10,334 bases of DNA from an uncultured Eubacteriales bacterium (GTDB lineage Bacteria > Bacillota > Clostridia > TANB77 > CAG-508). Location of the stretch: positions 1 through 10,334 of the forward strand of contig CACXCH010000066.1 in assembly GCA_902766085.1 (NCBI GenBank). The letters run 5' to 3'. Positions 1 to 6,503 of the stretch are shown piece by piece. Every line of letters starts with the position of its first letter. Positions within the stretch are counted from its first letter, which is position 1. The notes below the pieces were generated by a model, which worked only from the letters and a program-made list of their open reading frames with translations, did no database searches and was not told where the DNA came from. The translations under genes and the position numbers were made by a program.

Positions 1-85
1 ACCCAAGTGGTTGAAGGGGCGAGTTTGCTAAACTTGTAGGGTTCGTTTTAGGGCCGCGGAGGTTCAAATCCTCTCACCTACGCCA
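1..85 (+). tRNA. tRNA-Ser (anticodon GCU), 5' end cut by the window
   Basis: This is a serine tRNA reading AGC/AGU codons. The anticodon stem pairs 20-24 with 32-36 around a seven-base loop with GCT at 27-29. The long variable arm typical of class II tRNAs is at 37-57, with a stem of 40-44 against 51-55. The T arm pairs 58-62 with 70-74 around the loop TTCAAAT (63-69). The 3' acceptor strand is 75-81, followed by discriminator G82 and an encoded CCA at 83-85. The D stem (CCC/GGG) is present. About eight bases, the 5' acceptor strand plus position 8, lie before the window; from pairing they should begin GTAGGTG. Confidence 0.95.
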
Positions 86-88
86 ATG

Positions 89-120
89 CATCATTAGAGC
101 AATTTAATGATGTTTTTTTT
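89..120 (+). terminator. Intrinsic terminator of the tRNA-Ser transcript
   Basis: CATCATTA (89-96) and TAATGATG (105-112) form a perfect 8-bp stem around an 8-base loop, followed at once by eight T (113-120). It begins four bases after the tRNA CCA end and has the stem plus U-run form of a Rho-independent terminator. It closes the rightward transcription unit, so read-through into the AT-rich block is expected to be low. Confidence 0.88.
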
Positions 121-589
121 ATTATTCATTTCTATCTATTTAATAAATTTTATTTTTTTGACCTTAATAAAAATTTTACTTTTTTAAATTATTGTTAATC
201 ATAATGATTTTCTAATTCACTATATAATTAATTTTTTAATAAAGTCTTTATTAAATTTTTTATTAATGTTTTTATGAAATTTTTTTATAAAAAATATTAA
301 TTTATCTTTTTTTCTATTTATTATTTTTATATTATTATATATAATCAAGATTTTAATTTATATATATCTATATATTAGATATTTTTTTATTTAATTATTT
401 CTCTTTTTTATTTTTATAAATCTATTATTTTTTTATTTATAAAAATATCAAATAAAATAGAAATATTATATATGATAATTATTAGTTAAGAAAAAAATAT
501 CATTTTTCTTTGTAACTTTTTCATCCAATTTTTTCCAGTTGCAGTCATTCTTTTTGTAAAAAAAATGTTCCATAACAATCAGATATTTT

Positions 590-1690
590 TTCCTTTTTCT
601 TCCATTTAAGTTTGTGATGATATTTAGTCAAGGTACTTTTTATAGTTTCCAGTTTTAGGCAGCTGCATTTATATACAGTTTTTTTATAAATAGTTGTCTA
701 ATTGTCTATTTATCTAATTTTAATTTTTTTTGACTCATACCCGTACCATATTTAGGTTACTACAAATGTATTCATTATAAATTCTAGCTTTTTATTATGG
801 CCTTAAGGTTTTTGCTGTAAAAAACTTGCATATTTTTTTCACAAATTATTAAAATCATCTTAATCTTATGGCTTTTTTTGTTTTTTCTTTAAAGTCTATA
901 TGTCTATTTGTCAACTTTTTTATATTTGTACTTTTAGATAATTTTCGCATCTTTTTTGCACAATTGTTTAACTTTCGAATAATTTTGACTAAAATTCGTA
1001 AATTTGAAGCTTATTTTCAATACATTGCAATTCAAAAATGACAGAAAAAAATATCTGTTCTTTTAATTTATGTTAACCTTTTTTTGTGTTTTTTTTCTTC
1101 TTTTCTTTAACTTGCATTTATTAGTTTTCTTCAAATCTCCCTAGTGATTTTTATTTTGCCATTGCTTCATTTTTCGACTTTTATCCTACCAGAATATTCT
1201 TTTTTTTCTATATCTTAATTATGTTTACTTGCTTTATTGACAATTTGCCCCTGTTGTTTTTGCAACCTTACTAAAAGTGTATTTTATACTCTATTATACT
1301 TTTAAATAGTAGTCGATATTGTTTCTAGTTTTCTTATAACTTTTTTTGATCCTCAATTAATAATTTGCAAAAAACAATTAGTAAATATTACATTTATAAT
1401 ACAATTTTTGCTTAAGCATCCAATGTTAAATTTAATTTTAAAAAAATATTGTTTTTCAAAATTGTTTATATGTTTTTCTATCTTTTTATAATTATTAAAA
1501 AAATCAATACAATTTTTTCTAATTTATTATGTAAAGATACTGAATATAAAAATAAATTTTCTATTCTAATATTATGATTTTATTCAATGGAATTTTTATT
1601 TTTTAATTTATATTTATTAATAATTAAAATAAAACTTTTTATTAATTATAGTATTTTTGTGTCAAAAAAATAAATTTTTATTTGTTAACT
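590..1690. repeat. Copy A of a diverged tandem duplication
   Basis: This segment aligns with about 2030-3160. Identical words recur in the same order at a nearly constant offset: CCTTAAG at 801 and 2244, TTAACTTTC at 968 and 2412, TTTATGTTAAC at 1067 and 2511, TCCCTAGT at 1138 and 2582, TTAATTATGT at 1215 and 2659, TGCTTTATTG at 1230 and 2674, AGTGTATTTT at 1276 and 2720, and a 14-base word at 1484 and 2931. The offset is exactly 1444 from about 1067 to 1285, so that stretch aligns without gaps. Ends are approximate. On the minus strand the copy is A-rich like the real genes here, but all frames carry many stops, so a decayed minus-strand gene is possible but unproven. Confidence 0.72.
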
Positions 1691-2029
1691 GTATTATTTA
1701 ATTTTATAGTTACAATAATATAGAATTTATTTTAATTTATAAATTCCAAATAGACAATACTATTTGAGAAAATATGGAATTATAACAAAATTTAAGAATA
1801 TCCTTCGAAAGAAATTTTTATTTATCCTTTAATTTGGAGTCTTATAAATATTAACTGCTAATAGGTAACATATTATATCCATAAAATATTATTGAAAATA
1901 TTTCAGAATTTTTATATAAGTATAAATTACTATAAAATAAAAATTTGTATATATTAAATATAAAAAAACACAAATATAAAATTTTAATAAAAAATTAAAT
2001 TGTTTTTTTCGAAATATTATTTTTTATTC

Positions 2030-3160
2030 TTATTCCATTTTTTTACCATCAAAATGTGCAACGATTTTTAGTCTATTGTTTTCTATTTTTAAGATCCTCT
2101 TTTGTATTTTTAGTCAAATGTTCATTTGTATTTTTAATTGTCTTATTGTCTATTTTCTTTTTTTATCCTTAATAATCTATTATTGTTTTTGATTAAGGTG
2201 ATTATAAATGTTTTACCAATATTAAAGTTCTTTTTTATTATATCCTTAAGCTTTTTTATATGCAATGATTCTATTTCTTTCTACAAAATTATCAAAAATA
2301 CACTAAATTTATATTTTTTTCTTTATTGTTCAAAAGTGTTTAAATGTCAATTTGCCAAGTTTTTGTTTTACTCTAAAATCAGTTTTTCATCTCTTTTTTG
2401 CCCAAATATGCTTAACTTTCTGGTTCATTTAACCAAAAATGAGCAAGTTAACGTTACTTTTTTTTCATCATAATCTCAAAATGCAGGGAAAGAATTATTT
2501 GCTTCTAATCTTTATGTTAACTTTTTTTGATGTCTTTTTTCATCTTTTCTCGGATTATAATTTATTCGTTTTCTTTAGATTTCCCTAGTAATTTTCATTT
2601 TGTTTCTATCTTACTTTTTTTATTTTTTCTTCTATTATGTTATTCTTCTTATTGTATTTTAATTATGTCAAGTTGCTTTATTGGCAAAATTTCTTTATTA
2701 GTTTTATTTTGCTACCAAGAGTGTATTTTTTACTCTCTTATACTTCTATAACTATATTTAATATTGCTTTTAGATTTCTTAAATTTTTTTGTTTCCAATT
2801 AAAATTTTACTAAAAAATTATTAGTTTATATCTCTTTTATAACACAATTATTTATTAAATATCTTATATAAAATTTTATTAAAAATAATATTATTATTTT
2901 TAAATAATAATTTAAGTTTTTTTAAATATTTTTTTATAATTATTTTTAGATAATCAAAATATAATGTATTTTTATTTTATAATTTATTTATAAAATAAAA
3001 TTAAACTGGAAAAAATGAATTTTTTATTATTACATTATAATATTTAATTTATTATAATTAACTTTTTTTATTTTAATTTCTATTTATTAATAATAAAAAT
3101 TAATTTATTTTTATTAATTAAGCTATTTTATTATAAAATATTAATATTCTTTATTTTTTC
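2030..3160. repeat. Copy B of a diverged tandem duplication
   Basis: This is the partner of about 590-1690; the word matches are given under copy A. The match continues to the right, where TTTTTATTAATTA occurs at 1636 and 3108 (offset 1472), so about 25 bases of net insertion separate the two halves of the alignment. A 13-bp perfect AT inverted repeat (2970-2982 with 2988-3000) lies inside this copy and has no clear equal in copy A. The + strand frames at 2138-2473 and 2527-2751 fall in this copy but look like chance reading of T-rich DNA. Confidence 0.7.
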
Positions 3161-3288
3161 TATTTAATTAATTAATTATTTATTTACTTTATATTTACAT
3201 TTTTATTTTTTTATTTATTATTAAATAAAAATTTTAATTTATAAATGCCTGATTCTGATACTGAAAACTTTTTATTCTTTCCTATTGC

Positions 3289-3325
3289 AAAAAAAAATTA
3301 CTATTTATTTTTATTAAATAGTAAT
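3289..3325 (-). terminator. Intrinsic terminator after the DUF4446 gene
   Basis: Positions 3297-3307 (ATTACTATTTA) and 3315-3325 (TAAATAGTAAT) form a perfect 11-bp stem with a 7-base loop. Read on the minus strand, the stem is followed directly by eight T (3296-3289). It lies 36 bases past the stop codon of the last gene of the leftward cluster, where an end-of-operon terminator is expected. Confidence 0.88.
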
Positions 3326-3360
3326 CTTTATAATAAAACATTATTAATTAATTTAATTGT

Positions 3361-3831
3361 TTATTTTTTTTTTGCAATTTCTACAGCTTCAATTTCTTCC
3401 CTGGCTAGTTCTGATTTAGACTCTCCATTTTTAATTTCCTTAACAAAAATTGTTGAATTATTATATCTGTTATAAACATAACTAAACAACACACCAGAAT
3501 CGCTCTCATTTAAAAAAGCAAGTGCAAAGCTTAAATTGTTTTTTGTATCATCAAAAGCATTATATTTCACCAAGCCAACTTTTTTCAAATTTTTCCTTGA
3601 TTCTTCATCAATATCCTTACAATAATTTAAAATTGCATTTTCTTTAATATCAAGTTTATCAACCTTTTCTATATAACCTTTCAAGATATGACTTATATCT
3701 TCACCATTTCCCAATTTAATCGCTAAGCGTTCATATCGCCTTTTTGTTTTAAAGGTAATATATAAACATATACATGAAATAAAAATTGATAAAATCATAA
3801 TTATTAGTTCAATATTATCAAATGAGTTCAA
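3361..3831 (-). CDS. DUF4446 family protein, single-pass membrane anchor
   Basis: The protein has 156 residues and belongs to the DUF4446 family, often found beside parB in Clostridia; its function is unknown. Residues about 8-27 form one hydrophobic membrane segment, followed by a basic stretch (KTKRRYER), so the rest is probably cytoplasmic. Residues about 40-85 look helical. The family signature is clear in VKYNAFDD (88-95), LSFALAFL (100-107) and the region 131-149 with KEIKNGESKSELAREE. The start is a TTG at 3831, only one base after the parB stop. Its ribosome binding site AAGGAAG (3838-3844) lies inside the end of parB, six bases away, so translation is probably coupled to parB. A role in chromosome partition at the membrane is inferred from position only. 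Confidence 0.88.
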   Translation of the reverse strand: MNSFDNIELIIMILSIFISCICLYITFKTKRRYERLAIKLGNGEDISHILKGYIEKVDKLDIKENAILNYCKDIDEESRKNLKKVGLVKYNAFDDTKNNLSFALAFLNESDSGVLFSYVYNRYNNSTIFVKEIKNGESKSELAREEIEAVEIAKKK

Positions 3832-3832
3832 A

Positions 3833-4687
3833 TTAATCTTCCTTCTTTACTAAATTTAAAATTCTTTCTAGCTCATCATTTGTTGAATACTTTATAATAA
3901 TTTTCCCACTTCTTGTTCCTGCATCAACTTTAACTTTAGTACCAAAGAATTGTTCAAAAGTATCTTCCATTTCTCTACATAAAGCCTCATACTTTTTATT
4001 TTTCTTTGTAGCCTTTCCTCTTTTTACAATTCTTTCAACATCCTGAACTGTTCCATCATTTTTTATAACTTCTAATGCAACTTCATACTGTTTGTCCGGA
4101 TCACTAATTGAAGCTAAATTCCTTAAATGAGTCTCTGTAAGCTTCCCTTCTAAAGCTAAATCAATTACACGTTTATCAAGGTTTAAAATCCTTAAAGTGT
4201 TAGTAACATAAGGTCTACTAATTCCAAGTTTTTCAGCAAGTTCAGCCTGTGTTAAATTATAATTGTCAATTAGCTCTTTATATCCCCAAGCTTTTTCAAT
4301 TGGATTAAGGTTCTCACGTTGAATATTCTCGATTAATGAAATTTCCTTATTTCTTTGTTCGTTCTCATCTCTTATTATACAAGGAATTGTTTTTAATCCA
4401 GCTATTTTAGCAGCTCTCCATCTACGCTCTCCAGCAATAATTTTATAATAATCTCCCTTATCCTCAACAATGATAGGTTCAATAATTCCATAGGTTTTAA
4501 TAGACTTTGCAAGGTCGTCCAAAGAATCAGAATCGAATTTTTTTCTTGCCTGCTTAGTATTAGGTTCGATTTTATTTATGTCAACCTCTTTAACAAGTTG
4601 CTTTTCTTCTTGTTTCATTTCACTCAAAACATTACTCTCAGAGAATAAAGCTTCAAGTCCTCTCCCAAGTCCAGAATTCTTAGCCAT
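3833..4687 (-). CDS. parB: Chromosome partition protein ParB (Spo0J family)
   Basis: ParB is a CTP-dependent DNA clamp that loads at parS sites, spreads along DNA and is moved by ParA. The 284 residues show the N-terminal LGRGL motif (7-11), which in the family stimulates the ParA ATPase. The ParB/sulfiredoxin-like nucleotide-binding domain has GERRWR (86-91) and ENIQREN (120-126). A helix-turn-helix follows at about 146-167 (TQAELAEKLGIS), and a C-terminal dimerisation region runs from about 230. One oddity is THLRNL at 186-191, where many ParBs have GHAR followed by a hydrophobic residue. The ATG start is normal for the family, but the nearest ribosome binding site, AAAGG, sits about 13 bases upstream, which is long. 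The gene begins 73 bases after the parA stop and is almost joined to the DUF4446 gene. A Noc paralogue is less likely because only one copy lies beside parA. Confidence 0.95.
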   Translation of the reverse strand: MAKNSGLGRGLEALFSESNVLSEMKQEEKQLVKEVDINKIEPNTKQARKKFDSDSLDDLAKSIKTYGIIEPIIVEDKGDYYKIIAGERRWRAAKIAGLKTIPCIIRDENEQRNKEISLIENIQRENLNPIEKAWGYKELIDNYNLTQAELAEKLGISRPYVTNTLRILNLDKRVIDLALEGKLTETHLRNLASISDPDKQYEVALEVIKNDGTVQDVERIVKRGKATKKNKKYEALCREMEDTFEQFFGTKVKVDAGTRSGKIIIKYSTNDELERILNLVKKED

Positions 4688-4760
4688 ATTAACAATTTTT
4701 CCTTTCCTTTTAAATTTAAGTATAAAATATATTTTTAAGCACTTTTATAATCTGTAAATA

Positions 4761-5525
4761 TTAATTCTTATTTTTTTTAATAAACTCCTTTGCAAGTTTA
4801 TCATAACATCTAGCGCCTTTCGAATGAGGATCATATACATTAATAGGCATACCATAGCTAGGAGCCTCACTCAATCTAACATTTCTAGGAATAACAGTTT
4901 CAAATACCTTATTTTCAAAATATTTGTTAACCTCATTAACAACTTGATTAGAAAGCTTAGTTCTTGGATCATACATCGTTAAAAGTGCTCCCTCAATCGT
5001 AAGGTTATGGTTATAATATCTTCTCACTAAATCAATCGTTTTAAGCAATTCACCAACACCTTCAAGCGCAAAATATTCACATTGTATAGGAATCAATACA
5101 CTATCTGATGCAGTCAAAGAATTAAGCGTAATTAGTCCTAAAGAAGGTGGACAATCAATAAATATAAAGTCATAATTATCCTTTGCTTTATTTATTTTAT
5201 CCTGCATTCTATACTCTCTACCCATTGCACTTACAAGCTCAACCTCAACTCCAGCCAAGTCAAGGTTCGTTGGGCAAAGCTCCAAATTTTTAACTTTAGT
5301 TTGTTGTGCAATATTAGAAATTTCTACATCATTAATTAACAAATCATAAGTAGAAAATTCACAATTTTTATCAACACCAAGACCGCTAGTAGCATTACCT
5401 TGCGGATCAGCATCAATTAATAACACCTTCTTACCCTTTCTAGCAAGCATAGATGACAAATTAATTGCTGTAGTCGTTTTACCTACTCCGCCTTTCTGGT
5501 TAGCTATTGAAACTACTTTTCCCAA
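4761..5525 (-). CDS. parA: Chromosome partition ATPase ParA (Soj family)
   Basis: ParA is a Walker-type ATPase that binds the nucleoid and drives segregation of ParB-parS complexes; Soj-like members also influence DnaA. The 254 residues contain the deviant Walker A KGGVGKTT (11-18), DADPQGN (38-44) and the Walker B region IFIDCPPSLG (121-130), all intact. The start is placed at TTG 5525, not at the upstream ATG 5579. TTG follows a strong GGAGGA site seven bases away and gives the family N-terminus MGKVVSIANQKGG, whereas the ATG has no ribosome binding site and lies within the -35 box of a good promoter. The length fits the chromosomal Soj family. It is followed by parB after 73 bases and preceded by rsmG. 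Confidence 0.95.
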   Translation of the reverse strand: MGKVVSIANQKGGVGKTTTAINLSSMLARKGKKVLLIDADPQGNATSGLGVDKNCEFSTYDLLINDVEISNIAQQTKVKNLELCPTNLDLAGVEVELVSAMGREYRMQDKINKAKDNYDFIFIDCPPSLGLITLNSLTASDSVLIPIQCEYFALEGVGELLKTIDLVRRYYNHNLTIEGALLTMYDPRTKLSNQVVNEVNKYFENKVFETVIPRNVRLSEAPSYGMPINVYDPHSKGARCYDKLAKEFIKKNKN

Positions 5526-5532
5526 AAATTTA

Positions 5533-5538
5533 TCCTCC
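5533..5538 (-). promoter_or_regulatory. Ribosome binding site that fixes the parA TTG start
   Basis: GGAGGA on the minus strand ends seven bases before TTG 5525. No comparable site precedes the in-frame ATG at 5579, so this site decides the start. Confidence 0.85.
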
Positions 5539-5550
5539 AATCGTAAATAT

Positions 5551-5579
5551 ATAATATAAAAATTTTCATAAAAAGTCAA
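5551..5579 (-). promoter_or_regulatory. Sigma-A-type promoter for parA-parB-DUF4446
   Basis: On the minus strand, TTGACT (5579-5574) and TATTAT (5556-5551) are separated by exactly 17 bases. Each hexamer differs from the sigma-A consensus at one position. The predicted transcript would begin near 5545, just upstream of the GGAGGA ribosome binding site, giving a leader of about 20 bases. It lies in the 76-base gap after rsmG, so the partition genes can probably be transcribed apart from mnmE-mnmG-rsmG. In AT-rich DNA such matches also arise by chance, but position and spacing are very good. Confidence 0.7.
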
Positions 5580-5601
5580 TAACTTTACTACATTTAATTA
5601 A

Positions 5602-6285
5602 CTATAATGGCTTTTTAACAGGAATTCCAGCTTTTCGTGGATATTTAAAATCAGTTCTTCTTATTTTTTTTATAATAATAATATTTCTAATCATATCAGA
5701 ATCGGGTAAAACAAGTCCTTCAACCTTTTCTATTTTTCCTCCAAGAATTTCAATTGCATTCTTTGAATTGTCAATTTCATCTTCTATATTTGGTCCCTTC
5801 ATACAAATGCATTCACCGCCTACCTTTACAAATGGAAGAAGGTACTCTACAAGTGTGCTTAAATTTGCAACAGCTCTAGAAACAGCATAATCATAGCATT
5901 CCCTCTGTCCGTTAACTCTTGCCAAATCTTCCGCTCTTGAGTGAATAGCACAAATTTCATTTAATTTAAGATTCTGAATAGCTTCATCTAGAAAAGCTAT
6001 TCTTTTATTTAAAGCATCAACCAAAGTTACCTTTAAAGTATCATTATAAATTTTCAAAGGAATACCAGGAAAACCTGCACCAGTTCCTACATCTATAATC
6101 CTTGAATTATCATCAATAAATTTACTTATTGTTAAAGAATCAATAAAATGTTTTAATACGATTTGGTCCTCATCAGTTATTGCAGTCAAATTTATTTTTT
6201 CATTCCAGGAAATCAAAAGTTTCTTATAATCTTCAAATTGTTCAATTTGTCTATCGTTTAAATTATAATAATCTTCAACTTTCAT
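5602..6285 (-). CDS. rsmG: 16S rRNA (guanine-527-N7)-methyltransferase RsmG
   Basis: RsmG (formerly GidB) uses S-adenosylmethionine to methylate N7 of G527 in 16S rRNA, near the decoding centre. In other bacteria its loss gives low-level streptomycin resistance. The 227 residues show the family N-terminal motif WNEKINLTAI (27-36), the cofactor-binding loop VGTGAGFPGIPL (66-77), the acidic strand end VTLVDA (86-91), SRAVANL (136-142) and the typical C-terminal YPRKAGIPVKKPL (215-227). Length is between those of E. coli and B. subtilis. The ATG start has a GAGG site eight bases upstream. It lies 218 bases after mnmG, in a gap with a possible structured RNA, and 76 bases before parA. Confidence 0.96.
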   Translation of the reverse strand: MKVEDYYNLNDRQIEQFEDYKKLLISWNEKINLTAITDEDQIVLKHFIDSLTISKFIDDNSRIIDVGTGAGFPGIPLKIYNDTLKVTLVDALNKRIAFLDEAIQNLKLNEICAIHSRAEDLARVNGQRECYDYAVSRAVANLSTLVEYLLPFVKVGGECICMKGPNIEDEIDNSKNAIEILGGKIEKVEGLVLPDSDMIRNIIIIKKIRRTDFKYPRKAGIPVKKPL

Positions 6286-6503
6286 ACCAAAAACCTCATA
6301 TTATAAAAATTTCTATTAAAATAACAGTTATTCGTAAATTATAAAATAAGGAATAACACTGCCTTTTAAAAGATGCATCAATTTTAAAGAAAAGGTGCAA
6401 TTGAGCTTCTAATATTCTCACAACTTGAAATTCAAAAGCTAAATGAATAAAAATTCTTCATCTTTTTATTCTAAAAATCAAATTACACCTAAAAATTAAG
6501 TTA
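6286..6503 (-). other. mnmG-rsmG gap with nested inverted repeats
   Basis: This 218-base gap holds no open frame of note. Its centre (6393-6490) folds into a three-way junction on the transcribed strand, listed separately. A TATAAT-like hexamer occurs at 6343-6338, but no convincing -35 box lies upstream of it, so I do not call a promoter. Confidence 0.6.
6393..6490 (-). ncRNA. Candidate structured RNA (three-way junction) between mnmG and rsmG
   Basis: On the minus strand three helices nest. P1 pairs 6490-6481 with 6402-6393 (10 bp, AGGTGTAATT against AATTGCACCT). P2 pairs 6471-6463 with 6453-6445 (9 bp, GAATAAAAA against TTTTTATTC). P3 pairs 6440-6428 with 6417-6404 (13 bp with one bulged base). 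Joining strands are 9, 4 and 1 bases. Several pairs are G-U wobbles only on this strand and would be mismatches on the other, which favours the strand that carries mnmG and rsmG. TTTTCTTT follows P1, so it may act as an mnmG terminator or attenuator. It matches no RNA class I know, and AT-rich DNA folds easily, so confidence is low. Confidence 0.35.

Larger units (their letters stand above)
121..3288. other. AT-rich block of about 3.2 kb with no credible gene
   Basis: No protein or RNA gene can be supported here. Open frames are short, and on the + strand they encode only Phe/Leu/Ile/Ser-rich chains without a ribosome binding site, as expected from T-rich DNA. The block lies between two terminators facing each other (89-120 on +, 3289-3325 on -), so it is the gap between two convergent transcription units. 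Stretches at about 500-1330 and 2000-2760 are T-rich on the + strand, while the rest is roughly balanced in A and T. Short AT palindromes occur, for example 364-370 with 376-382 followed by a T run, and 2970-2982 with 2988-3000. The main structure is a diverged tandem duplication, listed separately. I found no good DnaA box or parS-like site. Confidence 0.75.

Noticed and set aside
2138..2473. + strand open frame of 111 residues with hydrophobic stretches
   Set aside because: It starts at TTG with no ribosome binding site, is made of Phe, Leu, Ile, Ser and Asn as T-rich DNA gives by chance, and lies in a repeat whose other copy does not keep it open.
2527..2751. + strand open frame of 74 residues, membrane-like
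   Set aside because: Same composition effect, no ribosome binding site, and not conserved as an open frame in the other repeat copy.
121..3240. Replication origin in the AT-rich block
   Set aside because: AT-richness fits, but no exact or near-exact cluster of DnaA boxes is present and dnaA is not adjacent.
4307..4325. ACGTGA-containing sequence within parB, resembling half of a parS site
   Set aside because: Only the core matches, the palindrome is broken, and the bases encode the conserved NIQREN motif.
4712..4760. Separate promoter for parB (TATACT in the parA-parB gap)
   Set aside because: No -35 box at a suitable distance; the gap is short and the genes are best explained as one transcript.
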